A program made the translations under genes and the position numbers. This document shows, in pieces, positions 1 to 12,057 of a stretch of 64,000 nucleotides of DNA (position 1 is its first letter; each line of letters starts with the position of its first letter). This stretch comes from Molossus alvarezi. Its lineage: Eukaryota > Chordata > Mammalia > Chiroptera > Molossidae. Below the pieces are notes generated by a model that saw nothing but the letters and a program-made list of their open reading frames with translations, had not been told where the DNA came from and made no database searches. The stretch is taken from positions 92,315 to 156,314 of the forward strand of contig JBAWUJ010000134.1 of NCBI GenBank assembly GCA_037176705.1. Reading direction: 5' to 3'.

Positions 1-199
1 TTACGAGGGTTCTAAGTTCTTTTGAGGTGTGACCTCATTGCCTGATGGCCTTTCCTGTGCCCCCTCATCTAATAGCTGCTATACAGACTGTCCTTTGGCC
101 CACTGAATGATCTCCACCTTTCTCCATGGAAGACCATCTTTGTGCACAGTGACACCAACACACCTTTTTACACAGCCCCCTTGAAGGTCTGAGTGCAAC

Positions 200-330
200 C
201 AGGTCCTAGATCTGGGGAGACAGACCTGCGTTCAGACCCAACCCCTATTCTCACCTCTTCTTGATCCTGGATAAGTCACTGTGCCTTTCAGGGCCTGTCT
301 GTCTCCTGCCTGCACAATAAATTGTTCTAG
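200..330 (+). repeat. MIR-like SINE in unit 1
   Basis: The stretch around 225-320 aligns by eye to the MIR core and 3' region (cctgcgttcagaccc, then a 'gataagtcactgtgcctttcagggcctg' -like block matching the MIR 'aagtcacttaacctctctg' segment). It is ancient and degenerate, as expected for MIR. Confidence 0.6.
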
Positions 331-1149
331 CAGGTGCTTCTTGGGGATGTTCAGGGTCATGTGAGGTAAAAGCTACCAAGTTGGAGGAGGGCGGTCCTAT
401 GAAGGTGGTGTGTCCAACCCTTTTTTATGCCTGTTGTCACCTCCCCTGTGCCCGCTTTTGTCCCAATTCCACCTGTACTCTTCACATCCAGAATGTGTGT
501 GCATGGGTGTGTGTTCACGCATGTGCGGGAGCACATCCCAGTGCTCTCATTCTGGATCCCAGAACATAATGACTCCCCCATATTCGGGAATATGCAGGAG
601 CTTCCCCATAGATCAGGATCTCCAATTTCCAATCCAACTCTTTGTGAAAGGCTGGAGTTCTGGACTGGAAGGTCTGAACATTACTGAACTCTGGATTCTG
701 AATGTCATCTACTTTGGTCAATTTCTAGAATATTGTTTTTCAAACTGATAGGTCACTGGTCCTCCCTGCCCTGACCCTTCCCAGGGACCCCTGTATACCT
801 CTCTGTCTCTTCATGAGAGAGCTCCTGTCCCTCTGCCCTGCTGTCTTTATGAAAGGTTCCCTGTCCCCCCTTTGCTCTGCCTTCCCATGGAGGGCCCCGA
901 TCTCCCCTGTTCTGACCCCTCTGTCTCGGCCCTCATGGATGGTCCTGTCCATGCCCTGCCCCTCAGTCACAGGCACCCAAAGGGCGTGCCCCAGTACCTG
1001 GTGTTCCCTCCTGCCTGCAGCGGCCATGTTTCCGCTCTGTACCTGGAGCACAGCTCACCCTCTTCATCTGTCTAAACCCCCAGTGCACTTAGGAAACATC
1101 TCGAATATCATTTCAAATGTGAAATCACCAGTGGTCTCCAGAGAGAAAT

Positions 1150-1550
1150 GTGGGGGTGTAGTGGAGGGTAGATCTGTGATAAATGTTCATAGAAAAGAAC
1201 TTGACTGGGGTCTTGAACACTCAATATACAGATGATGTATACCTAAAACCTATGTTGTTTTATTAGCCGACGTCACCCCAATACAGTCAATTAAAAATTA
1301 ATAAAAGGTGGGGGAACTTTGAGGGTGATTAGATCATCAGAGTGGATAGGTTTAATACAATATGAAGAGACCCCATACGAGACTTATCGGCGGGATTATT
1401 CTGTAACTTGTATTAATGTCTAACTACTATGCGGTACATCTGAAACCAATGTTAAATAGCAACGCTAATTGAAAAAAATTAGTATTATTAAATCTTTCAA
1501 AAATAGACATCTAAATATAAATCACAGTGATCTCTAAAAAAAAATACATC
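1150..1550 (+). repeat. Two old L1-like 3'-end fragments in unit 1
   Basis: Two related blocks (about 1150-1310 and 1315-1500) each run from a ggg-tgatt/gtag-type start through 'gtatacctaaaacc' or 'gtacatctgaaacc' to 'caattaaaaa' or 'ctaattgaaaaa'. This matches the general form of old mammalian L1 3' ends. Assignment is by resemblance only. No coding potential is seen. Confidence 0.4.
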
Positions 1551-1869
1551 AGATCATGACACTCTCAGGTGTAAAAGGCACAGTGGCCCCAGAAGGGTCA
1601 GCTGTCCAGCCAGATCCATGGCCGCAATGGTGACCCTGATGGGAGAGCCATGCCCTGTCTTCCCCATCCAGCTGCCTCTGCCGCTGTTCTGGTGGTAGTG
1701 GGCATGGTGCCCACAAATCTGTGCTCCCTTCACAGTGTGCTAGGTGGCACATTGGCTGCTTAGTTCTAGTGGAAGCAGGCACAGAAACAAAAATGATGTT
1801 TAACTTTTAATGGTTCTAATAGCATTTTCAATGCACCCAAGGGAACTTTACCCACCCTCTGACAAATTG

Positions 1870-3466
1870 GAAGTTCATAGCACTACCGGCCTACCTCAAG
1901 AAACAAGAAAAATCACAAGTAGACTACCTAACCTCACAACTTAAAAAACTAGAGAGTAAACAAAAAGAAAACCCCAGAGCAAGTGGAAGGAAGGAAATAG
2001 TAAAGGTCAGAACAGAAATAAACAACATAGAGTAAAAAAAAAAATTCAAAGGTCAATAAAACAAAGAGTTGGTTTTTCGAGGAGATCAACAAGTTTGATG
2101 GACCCTTAGCTAGACTCACCAAGAAACAAAGAGAGAGAGAATCCAAATACACAAAATCAGAAATGAAAGAGGAAAACTACGGAAATACAAAAGATCGTTA
2201 ACAGCTACTATGAACACTTATACAGCAACAAATTCGACAATATAAGCAAAATGGACAAATTTCTAAAACACATAGTCCCCCAAAACTGGACCATGAAGAG
2301 ATGGAGAACTTGAACAGACCAATAACAGCCAATAACAAGGAAACTGAAGATGTAATCAAGACTCTCCCAGCAAACAAAAGCCCAGGCCCGAATGGCTTCA
2401 CGGGGGAGTTTTACCGGACATTCAAAAGAAAACTTACACCCATTCTCCTCAAACTATTTCAAAAATTCAAGAAGAAGTTAGACTTCCTATCTCGTTTTAT
2501 GATGCCAGCATAAGTCTAATTCCAAAACCAGAGAAAGAAAAGAAAGACATGACAAAGAAAGAAAACTACTGGCCAATAACCCTGATGAACATAGACACCA
2601 AAATCCTGAACAAAATACTAGCAAATTGGATCCAGCAATACATCAAAAACAGTATTCACCATGACCAAGTGGGATTCATCCCAGGGATGCAAGGCTGGTA
2701 CAATATTCACCAATCAAAAAACGTGATACACCACATAAATAAAATGAAGAAGAAAAACCACACGATCATATCAATAGATGCCGAAAACGCCTTCGACAAA
2801 ATCCAGCATCCATTTCTGATAAAAACGCACAGCAGTGTTGGAATAGAGGGATCATATCTCGACCTAATAATGGCCATATGTGAAAGACCTACAGCCAACA
2901 TCCTACTCAATGGGCAAAAATTAAAAGCATTTCCCGTGAGAACAGGAACAAGACAGGATGCCTATGTTCATAGCAGCACTATCTACAATAGCTTACGATC
3001 TGGAAACAACCCAAGTGTCCATCAGTAGATGAGTGGATTGAAAAGCTGTGGCATACGTCCACAATGGAATACTATGCAGCTCTAAGAAAGAAAGATCTCT
3101 TATCCTTTGAGATGGCATGGAAGGACCTGGAGAGTGTTATGCTAAGCAAAACAAGCCAAGCAGAGAGACAATTATCACGTGATCTCACTTATGTGTGCAA
3201 TATAATGAACTAAACAAACTGCTGAACAAAATTAACCCAGATACAAAGAGGTGGGGTACGGACTGAAAAACCTCAGACGAAGGCGGTTTTGGGGGAAGAG
3301 ATGAACCACAGATTTCACATGCACGTATGCATGACCAATGAACATAGATAACATAGCTGGGGAAAAGGTGGGGGCGAGGGAGTGGAGGAAGGTGTCAATG
3401 GACAAAAAATGAGAAACATCTGTAACAAAAAGAAATTAATATATAGAACAACAACAACAACAAAAA
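1870..3466 (+). mobile_element. L1 fragment I (ORF2 and 3' end), unit 1, with 202-bp deletion
   Basis: This 5'-truncated L1 starts inside the ORF2 region between endonuclease and reverse transcriptase. It encodes recognisable pieces of the RT domain ([13 protein letters not shown] near 2380; [16 protein letters not shown] and [11 protein letters not shown] motifs at 2650-2810). It then jumps to the ORF2 C-terminus and 3' UTR, ending in a CAA-rich tail. Frameshifts split it near 2515, and the deletion joins 2962 to 2963. It is flanked by acaaattg (1862-1869 and 3467-3474). It cannot encode a working ORF2 protein. Confidence 0.9.
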
Positions 3467-4060
3467 ACAAATTGTAACTGCCATTTGCCCACTGTTCCCA
3501 CTTCTAGGGATATATTATTCTAAGAATGTGGAAACATCCATGAGAAGGACTATATGCACCCCTACGTACATAGCAGTGATATGTACAATAGCTTGGATCT
3601 GGAAACAGCCCTAGTGTCCATCAGTAAATGAGTGAATAAAAAAGCTCTGGTGCATTTGCGCAATTAAATACCATGCAGCCCTACCAAGGAAGGGTCTCTC
3701 ATCCCACTTTGAGACAGAATGAAGGGACCTGGAGAGTATTATGCTAAGCAGAATAAGCCAGTCAGAGAAAGAAACATATCCCATGAACTCACTTCCAGGT
3801 GTCATCTAATAAATAACATAAAATGATGAACGAAATAGTTGCAGAGTCATGGAAGCTTGGAATAGACTAAGAATGAATCTCACCGCGAAGGAGGTAGGGG
3901 GAAAGACATTACCAAGCACTCTTATACATACGTGGAGAGCCCGTGGACAGAAGCAATAGTGTGGAGAAGGGCGGAGGGGTGGGAGGTGGGAGCAGGGGAG
4001 AGGGAGATAAATGGGAAACAGTGGGACCACCTGTAATGTCGTGAACAATAAAGATATGAA
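3467..4060 (+). mobile_element. L1 fragment II (3' end, different subfamily), unit 1
   Basis: This second L1 3' end begins at the equivalent of the ORF2 C-terminal stretch (cactgttcccacttctagg), continues through a distinct 3' UTR and ends ...gtcgtgaacaataaag. Its 3' UTR differs from that of fragment I, so it is not a duplicate of it. It contains a G-rich run at 3976-3998 capable of forming a quadruplex. Confidence 0.85.
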
Positions 4061-4387
4061 ATTTTATAAATAATGCAATTTATAGAATAAATAAATAATA
4101 CAAAAGAAGTTTAGGAAAATGCAAAAATACTCGAGTGAATGTGAAGTGCAATGACGCAAAAGTCTCTTTTCTGGTATTTCTAATATTTGGCGGACAGTGA
4201 CACTGTATCGGGTCTGAAAGGGTCTGTGAGTGAGAGTGGGTGGCAGGGAAGTGATGGGGACCCAGATTCCTTTGGGAATTAGACTCTAGAAGGGATCTCA
4301 GGGGAGAAGCAGGGCAGCATCTGGAACCCGTGTCCCCTTTGACAGCATGGAGTCCTGGAGTTGGGTCAACTCGTCACCTATACTCAC

Positions 4388-4501
4388 CCTGTGGTGGCCG
4401 TCCTGCAGTGTTGCAGGCGTGATGGACACCTGTGCCTCCTGCGGAGGGGTGGAGTTGAGGACCCCATCTGACAGCTCCTGTCCTTTCTCCTGTGCGGAGC
4501 T
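4388..4501 (-). other. Exon-like segment B, unit 1
   Basis: On the minus strand this 114-bp segment (38 codons) is preceded by cttcatag and followed by gtgagtat, a near-ideal donor. All three frames are open across it. One frame begins SSAQEKGQELSDG and ends QDGHHR. Unit 1 has tag rather than cag at the acceptor. No protein family was recognised. The splice context is real in the sequence, but expression is unknown. Confidence 0.3.
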
Positions 4502-4899
4502 CTATGAAGACAGTTCCCAGTCACCAGACAAGCAGCCTCAGAGCTCAGTTTTCGCTGGTTCTCTGGCCCCGGTGACCCTCCATTCCAGACCCACTCACTC
4601 CATGACTCACTTTCAACGTCCACTGGCAAGGAAAAGGTGTGATATTCTGAGAACCTAGATTTCCAATGGAAGAGGACAGAGGCCTCTTGGCAAGCCCCTC
4701 ACCACCTGCCCTGTCCTGACGTATGGACATGACGGGACCTCTAGGTTATTCTCCACCCGGTAGCATGTTCCTGCCCCTGGGGATCCTCCCTTCATGTCCC
4801 TCTTCTGCCACATGAAGAGGAGGGAGTGTGGGCTGCACAGGGATGGCTCTCAGAGCTGCCCTGGCCTCGAGTGGTCTGACCCAAGCTGCCCTGTGTTAC

Positions 4900-4983
4900 C
4901 TCAGGCGATCTTCTCCTAAACGGGTAAAGACGTCGGAGATGAGGGTTGAACCAACGTCCGGAAAAACTCTCACTGCGGGGTCT
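4900..4983 (-). other. Exon-like segment A, unit 1
   Basis: On the minus strand these 84 bp lie between gcttctgtttccag and gtaacaca. Two frames are open: RPRSESFSGRW... and, one base later, DPAVRVFPDVG.... The segment holds seven CpGs in 84 bp, unusual in methylated mammalian repeat DNA. Its length is a multiple of three, so inclusion or skipping would keep frame. Product unknown. Confidence 0.3.
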
Positions 4984-5296
4984 CTGGAAACAGAAGCCCC
5001 GATGAGTGGGAACACAGCAGGAGAACATCTTGCACTCTCAAGTGTCTCTTACCAAATGAGCTGGTGGTTGGGCAGTTGGTAGGAGTTGGGTGCCGGGTTA
5101 CGAGGGTTCTAAGTTCTTTTGAGGTGTGACCTCATTGCCTGATGGCCTTTCCTGTGCCCCCTCATCTAATAGCTGCTATACAGACTGTCCTTTGGCCCAC
5201 TGAATGATCTCCACCTTTCTCCATGGAAGACCATCTTTGTGCACAGTGACACCAACACACCTTTTCACACAGCCCACTTGAAGGTCTGAGTGCAAC

Positions 5297-5427
5297 CAGG
5301 TCCTAGATCTGGGGAGACAGACCTGCGTTCAGACCCAACCCCTATTCTCACCTCTTCTTGATCCTGGATAAGTCACTGTGCCTTTCAGGGCCTGTCTGTC
5401 TCCTGCCTGCACAATAAATTGTGCTAG
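5297..5427 (+). repeat. MIR-like SINE in unit 2
   Basis: Copy of the MIR-like block at the same offset within the unit. Confidence 0.6.
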
Positions 5428-6246
5428 CAGGTGCTTCTTGGGGATGTTCAGGGTCATGTGAGGTAACAGCTACAAAGTTGGAGGAGGGCTGTCCTATGAA
5501 GGTGGTGTGTCCAACCCTTTTTTATGCCTGTTGTCACCTCCCCTGTGTCCGCTTTTGTCCCAATCCCACCTGTACTCTTCACATCCAGAATGTGTGAGCA
5601 TGGGTGTGTGTTCACGCATGTGCGGGAGCACATCCCAGTGCTCTCATTCTGGATCCCAGAACATAATGACTCCCCCATACTCGGGAATATGCGGGAGCTT
5701 CCCCATAGATCAGGATCTCCAATTCCCAATCCAACTCTGTGTGAAAGGCTGGAGTCTTGGACTGGAAGGTCTGAACATTACTGAACCCTGGATTCTGAAT
5801 GTCATGTACTTTGGTCAATTTCTAGAATATTTTTTTTTCAAATTGATAGGTCTCTGGTCCTCCCTGCCCTGACCCTTCCCAGGGATCCCTGTATACCTCT
5901 CTGTCTCTTCATGGAAGAGCTCCTGTCCCCCTGCCCTGCTGTCTTTACGAAAGGTTCCCTGTACCCCTTTGCTCTGCCATCCCATGGAGGGCCCCGATCT
6001 CCCCTGTTCTGACCCCTTTGTCTCGGCCCTCATGGATGGTCCTGTCCATGCCCTGCCCCTCAGTCACAGGCACCCAAAGGGTGTGCTCCAGTACCTGGTG
6101 TTCCCTCCTGCCTGCAGCGGCCATGTTTCCGCTCTGTACCTGGAGCACAGCTCACCCTCTTCATCTGTCTAAACCCCCCAGTGCACTTAGGAAACATCTT
6201 GAATATAATTTCAAATGTGAAATCACCCGTGGTCTCCAGAGAGAAA

Positions 6247-6650
6247 TGTGGGGGTGTAGTGGAGGGTAGATCTGTGATAAATGTTCATAGGAAAAGACTT
6301 GACTGGGGTCTTGAACACTCAATATACAGATGATGTATACCTAAAACCTATGTTGTTTTATTAGCCGACGTCACCCCAATACAGTCAATTAAAAATTAAT
6401 AAAAGGTGGGGGAACTTTGAGGGTGATTAGATCATCAGAGTGGATAGGTTTAATACAATATGAAGAGACCCCATACGAGACTTATCGGCGGGATTATTCT
6501 GTAACTTGTATTAATGTCTAACTACTATGCGGTACATCTGAAACCAATGTTAAATAGCAACGCTAATTGAAAAAAATTAGTATTATTAAATCTTTCAAAA
6601 ATAGACATCTAAATATAAATCACAGTGATCTCTAAAAAAAAATACATCAG
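6247..6650 (+). repeat. Old L1-like 3'-end fragments in unit 2
   Basis: Same pair of degenerate blocks as in unit 1, unchanged in structure. Confidence 0.4.
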
Positions 6651-6967
6651 ATCATGACACTCTCAGGTGTAAAAGGCACAGTGGCCCCAGAAGGGTCAGC
6701 TGTCCAGCCAGATCCATGGCCGCAATGGTGACCCTGATGGGAGAGCCATGCCCTGTCTTCCCCATCCAGCTGCCTCTGCCGCTGTTCTGGTGGCAGTGGG
6801 CATGGTGCCCACAAATCTGTGCTCCCTTCACAGTGTGCTAGGTGGCACATTGGCTGCTTAGTTCTAGTGGAAGCAGGCACAGAAACAAAAATGATGTTTA
6901 ACTTTTAATGGTTCTAATAGCATTTTCAATGCACCCAAGGGAACTTTACCCACCCTCTGACAAATTG

Positions 6968-8557
6968 GAAGTTCATAGCACTACCGGCCTACCTCAAGAA
7001 ACAAGAAAAATCACAAGTAGACTACCTAACCTCACAACTTAAAAAACTAGAGAGCAAACAAAAAGAAAACCCCAGAGCAAGTGGAAGGAAGGAAATAGTA
7101 AAGGTCAGAACAGAAATAAACAACATAGAGTAAAAAAAAAAAATTCAAAGGTCAATAAAACAAAGAGTTGGTTTTTCGAGGAGATCAACAAGTTTGATGG
7201 ACCCTTAGCTAGACTCACCAAGAAACAAAGAGAGAGAGAATCCAAATACACAAAATCAGAAATGAAAGAGGAAAACTATGGAAATACAAAAGATCGTTAA
7301 CAGCTACTATGAACACTTATATAGCAACAAATTCGACAATATAAGCAAAATGGACAAATTTCTAAAAACACATAGTCCCCCAAAACTGGACCATGAAGAG
7401 ATGGAGAACTTGAACAGACCAATAACAGCCAATAACAAGGAAACTGAAGATGTAATCAAGACTCTCCCAGCAAACAAAAGCCCAGGCCCGAATGGCTTCA
7501 CGGGGGAGTTTTACCGGACATTCAAAAGAAAACTTACACCCATTCTCCTCAAACTATTTCAAAAATTCAAGAAGAAGAAAGACTTCCTATCTCGTTTTAT
7601 GATGCCAGCATAAGTCTAATTCCAAAACCAGAGAAAGACATGACAAAGAAAGAAAACTACTGGCCAATAACCCTGATGAACATAGACACCAAAATCCTGA
7701 ACAAAATACTAGCAAATTGGATCCAGCAATACATCAAAAACAGTATTCACCATGACCAAGTGGGATTCATCCCAGGGATGCAAGGCTGGTACAATATTCA
7801 CCAATCAAAAAACGTGATACACCACATAAATAAAATGAAGAAGAAAAACCACACGATCATATCAATAGATGCCGAAAACGCCTTCGACAAAATCCAGCAT
7901 CCATTTCTGATAAAAACGCACAGCAGTGTTGGAATAGAGGGATCATATCTCGACCTAATAATGGCCATATGTGAAAGACCTACAGCCAACATCCTACTCA
8001 ATGGGCAAAAATTAAAAGCATTTCCCGTGAGAACAGGAACAAGACAGGATGCCTATGTTCATAGCAGCACTATCTACAATAGCTTACGATCTGGAAACAA
8101 CCCAAGTGTCCATCAGTAGATGAGTGGATTGAAAAGCCGTGGCATACGTCCTCAATGGAATACTATGCAGCTCTAAGAAAGAAAGATCTCTTATCCTTTG
8201 AGATGGCATGGAAGGACCTGGAGAGTGTTATGCTAAGCAAAACAAGCCAAGCAGAGAGACAATTATCACGTGATCTCACTTATGTGTGCAATATAATGAA
8301 CTAAACAAACTGCTGAACAAAATTAACCCAGAGACAAAGAGGTGGGGTACGGACTGAAAAACCTCAGACGAAGGCGGTTTTGGGGGAAGAGATGAACCAC
8401 AGATTTCACATGCACGTATGCATGACCAATGAACATAGATAACATAGCTGGGGAAAAGGTGGGGGCGAGGGAGTGGAGGAAGGTGTCAATGGACAAAAAA
8501 TGAGAAACATCTGTAACAAAAAGAAATTAATATATAGAACAACAACAACAAAAAAAA
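6968..8557 (+). mobile_element. L1 fragment I, unit 2, with 202-bp deletion
   Basis: Flanked by acaaattg (6960-6967 and 8558-8565). The RT-encoding part is split into a 111-codon frame from 7278 and a 159-codon frame from 7640, separated by a frame change near 7615. The second frame ends after the deletion junction. Pseudogenised. Confidence 0.9.
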
Positions 8558-9151
8558 ACAAATTGTAACTGCCATTTGCCCACTGTTCCCACTTCTAGGG
8601 ATATATTATTCTAAGAATGTGGAAACATCCATGAGAAGGACTATATGCACCCCTACGTACACAGCAGTGATATGTACAATAGCTTGGATCTGGAAACAGC
8701 CCTAGTGTCCATCAGTAAATGAGTGAATAAAAAAGCTCTGGTGCATTTGCGCAATTAAATACCATGCAGCCCTACCAAGGAAGGGTCTCTCATCCCACTT
8801 TGAGACAGAATGAAGGGACCTGGAGAGTATTATGCTAAGCAGAATAAGCCAGTCAGAGAAAGAAACATATCCCATGAACTCACTTCCAGGTGTCATCTAA
8901 TAAATAACATAAAATGATGAACGAAATAGTTGCAGAGTCATGGAAGCTTGGAATAGACTAAGAATGAATCTCACCGCGAAGGAGGTAAGGGGAAAGACAT
9001 TACCAAGCACTCTTATACATACGTGGAGAACCCGTGGACAGAAGCAATAGTGTGGTGAAGGGCGGAGGGGTGGGAGGTGGGAGCAGGGGAGAGGGAGATA
9101 AATGGGAAACAGTGGGACCACCTGTAATGTCGTGAACAATAAAGATATGAA
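8558..9151 (+). mobile_element. L1 fragment II, unit 2
   Basis: Second L1 3' end with the distinct 3' UTR. The G-rich run begins near 9067. Confidence 0.85.
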
Positions 9152-9478
9152 ATTTTATAAATAATGCAATTTATAGAATAAATAAATAATAAAAAACAAG
9201 TTTAGGAAAATGCAAAAATACTCGAGTGAATGTGAAGTGCAATGACGCAAAAGTCTCTTTTCTGGTATTTCTAATATTTGGCGGACAGTGACACTGTATC
9301 GGGTCTGAAAGGGTCTGTGAGTGAGAGTGGGTGGCAGGGAAGTGATGGGGACCCAGATTCCTTTGGGAATTAGACTCTAGAAGGGATCTCAGGGGAGAAG
9401 CAGGGCAGCATCTGGAACCCGTGTCCCCTTTGACAGCATGGAGTCCTGGAGTTGGGACAACTCGTCACCTATACTCAC

Positions 9479-9592
9479 CCTGTGGTGGCCGTCCTGCAGT
9501 GTTGCAGGTGTGATGGACACCTGTGCCTCCTGCGGAGGGGTGGAGTTGAGGACCCCATCTGACAGCTCCTGTCCTTTCTCCTGTGCGGAGCT
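9479..9592 (-). other. Exon-like segment B, unit 2
   Basis: Minus-strand acceptor cttcacag and donor gtgagtat are both intact, and the segment is open in all frames. The flanking minus-strand frame stays open for 77 codons (9389-9622), extending beyond both putative splice sites. Confidence 0.3.
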
Positions 9593-9989
9593 CTGTGAAG
9601 ACAGTTCCCAGTCACCAGACAAGCAGCCTCAGAGCTCAGTTTTCGCTGGTTCTCTGGCCCCGGTGACCCTCCATTCCAGACCCACTCACTCCATGACTCA
9701 CTTTCAACGTCCACTGGCAAGGAAAAGGTGTGATATTCTGAGAACCTAGATTTCCAATGGAAGAGGACAGAGGCCTCTTGGCAAGCCCCTCACCACCTGC
9801 CCTGTCCTGACGTATGGACATGACGGGACCTCTAGGTTATTCTCCACCCGGTAGCATGTTCCTGCCCTGGGGATCCTCCCTTCATGTCCCTCTTCTCCCA
9901 CATGAAGAGGAGGGAGTGTGGGCTGCACAGGGATGGCTCTCAGAGCTGCCCTGGCCTCGAGTGGTCCGACCCAAGCTGCCCTGTGTTAC

Positions 9990-10073
9990 CTCAGGCGATC
10001 TTCTCCTAAACGGGTAAAGACGTCGGAGATGAGGGTTGAACCAACGTCCGGAAAAACTCTCACTGCGGGGTCT
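9990..10073 (-). other. Exon-like segment A, unit 2
   Basis: Sequence and splice flanks identical to unit 1. All seven CpGs are kept. Confidence 0.3.
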
Positions 10074-10386
10074 CTGGAAACAGAAGCCCCGATGAGTGGG
10101 AACACAGCAGGAGAACATCTTGCACTCTCAAGTGTCTCTTACCAAATGAGCTGGTGGTTGGGCAGTTGGTAGGAGTTGGGTGCCGGGTTACGAGGGTTCT
10201 AAGTTCTTTTGAGGTGTGACCTCATTGCCTGATGGCCTTTCCTGTGCCCCCTCATCTAATAGCTGCTATACAGACTGTCCTTTGGCCCACTGAATGATCT
10301 CCACCTTTCTCCATGGAAGACCATCTTTGTGCACAGTGACACCAACACACCTTTTCACACAGCCCCCTTGAAGGTCTGAGTGCAAC

Positions 10387-10517
10387 CAGGTCCTAGATCT
10401 GGGGAGACAGACCTGCGTTCAGACCCAACCCCTATTCTCACCTCTTCTTGATCCTGGATAAGTCACTGTGCCTTTCAGGGCCTGTCTGTCTCCTGCCTGC
10501 ACAATAAATTGTGCTAG
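10387..10517 (+). repeat. MIR-like SINE in unit 3
   Basis: Copy of the MIR-like block at the same offset. Confidence 0.6.
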
Positions 10518-11336
10518 CAGGTGCTTCTTGGGGATGTTCAGGGTCATGTGAGGTAACAGCTACAAAGTTGGAGGAGGGCTGTCCTATGAAGGTGGTGTGT
10601 CCAACCCTTTTTTATGCCTGTTGTCACCTCCCCTGTGTCCGCTTTTGTCCCAATCCCACTTGTACTCTTCACATCCAGAATGTGTGAGCATGGGTGTGTG
10701 TTCACGCATGTGCGGGAGCACATCCCATTGCTCTCATTCTGGATCCCAGAACATAATGACTCCCCCATACTCGGGAATATGCGGGAGCTTCCCCATAGAT
10801 CAGGATCTCCAATTCCCAATCCAACTCTGTGTGAAAGGCTGGAGTCTTGGACTGGAAGGTCTGAACATTACTGAACCCTGGATTCTGAATGTCATGTACT
10901 TTGGTCAATTTCTAGAATATTTTTTTTTCAAATTGATAGGTCTCTGGTCCTCCCTGCCCTGACCCTTCCCAGGGATCCCTGTATACCTCTCTGTCTCTTC
11001 ATGGAAGAGCTCCTGTCCCCCTGCCCTGCTGTCTTTACGAAAGGTTCCCTGTACCCCTTTGCTCTGCCATCCCATGGAGGGCCCCGATCTCCCCTGTTCT
11101 GACCCCTTTGTCTCGGCCCTCATGGATGGTCCTGTCCATGCCCTGCCCCTCAGTCACAGGCACCCAAAGGGTGTGCTCCAGTACCTGGTGTTCCCTCCTG
11201 CCTGCAGCGGCCATGTTTCCGCACTGTACCTGGAGCACAGCTCACCCTCTTCATCTGTCTAAACCCCCAGTGCACTTAGGAAACATCTTGAATATAATTT
11301 CAAATGTGAAATCACCCGTGGTCTCCAGAGAGAAAT

Positions 11337-11740
11337 GTGGGGGTGTAGTGGAGGGTAGATCTGTGATAAATGTTCATAGGAAAAGACTTGACTGGGGTCT
11401 TGAACACTTAATATACAGATGATGTATACCTAAAACCTATGTTGTTTTATTAGCCGACGTCACCCCAATACAGTCAATTAAAAATTAATAAAAGGTGGGG
11501 GAACTTTGAGGGTGATTAGATCATCAGAGTGGATAGGTTTAATACAATATGAAGAGACCCCATATGAGACTTATCGGCGGGATTATTCTGTAACTTGTAT
11601 TAATGTCTAACTACTATGCGGTACATCTGAAACCAATGTTAAATAGCAACGCTAATTGAAAAAAAATTAGTATTATTAAATCTTTCAAAAATAGACATCT
11701 AAATATAAATCACAGTGATCTCTAAAAAAAAATACATCAG
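11337..11740 (+). repeat. Old L1-like 3'-end fragments in unit 3
   Basis: Same pair of degenerate blocks. It has a private cgag to tgag CpG-decay change near 11563. Confidence 0.4.
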
Positions 11741-12057
11741 ATCATGACACTCTCAGGTGTAAAAGCCACAGTGGCCCCAGAAGGGTCAGCTGTCCAGCCA
11801 GATCCATGGCCGCAATGGTGACCCTGATGGGAGAGCCATGCCCTGTCTTCCCCATCCAGCTGCCTCTGCCGCTGTTCTGGTGGCAGTGGGCATGATGCCC
11901 ACAAATCTGTGCTCCCTTCACAGTGTGCTAGGTGGCACATTGGCTGCTTAGTTCTAGTGGAAGCAGGCACAGAAACAAAAATGATGTTTAACTTTTAATG
12001 GTTCTAATAGCATTTTCAATGCACCCAAGGGAACTTTACCCACCCTCTGACAAATTG

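Larger units (their letters stand above)
1..5097 (+). repeat. Macrosatellite unit 1 (short subtype)
   Basis: Full unit of 5097 bp. The left module is 1-1861, the nested L1 block 1862-4060 and the right module about 4061-5097. It carries the 202-bp L1 deletion (junction at 2962/2963). Its left module is the most distinctive among the full copies: around 640-740 and 850-990 it has substitutions not seen in units 2-6. Confidence 0.95.
5098..10187 (+). repeat. Macrosatellite unit 2 (short subtype)
   Basis: Full unit of 5090 bp. The left module ends at 6959, the L1 block is 6960-9151 and the right module about 9152-10187. It belongs with units 1 and 3 by the 202-bp L1 deletion (junction at 8053/8054) and by 'atatttggcgg' and 'cggtagcatg'. 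Confidence 0.95.

Noticed and set aside
357..1235. Overlapping open frames of 60-140 codons on both strands in the left module
   Set aside because: They lie in several frames at once, shift between units and resemble no protein. They reflect GC-rich low-stop sequence, not a gene.
1150..1550. Endogenous retrovirus LTR
   Set aside because: No tg...ca ends, primer-binding site, polypurine tract or gag/pol remnants. The blocks fit old L1 3' ends better.
4347..5082. Immune-receptor gene (KIR, LILR, MHC class I or CEACAM) as source of the right module
   Set aside because: The size and tandem copies suggested it, but no Ig-domain, signal-peptide or transmembrane pattern was found on either strand.
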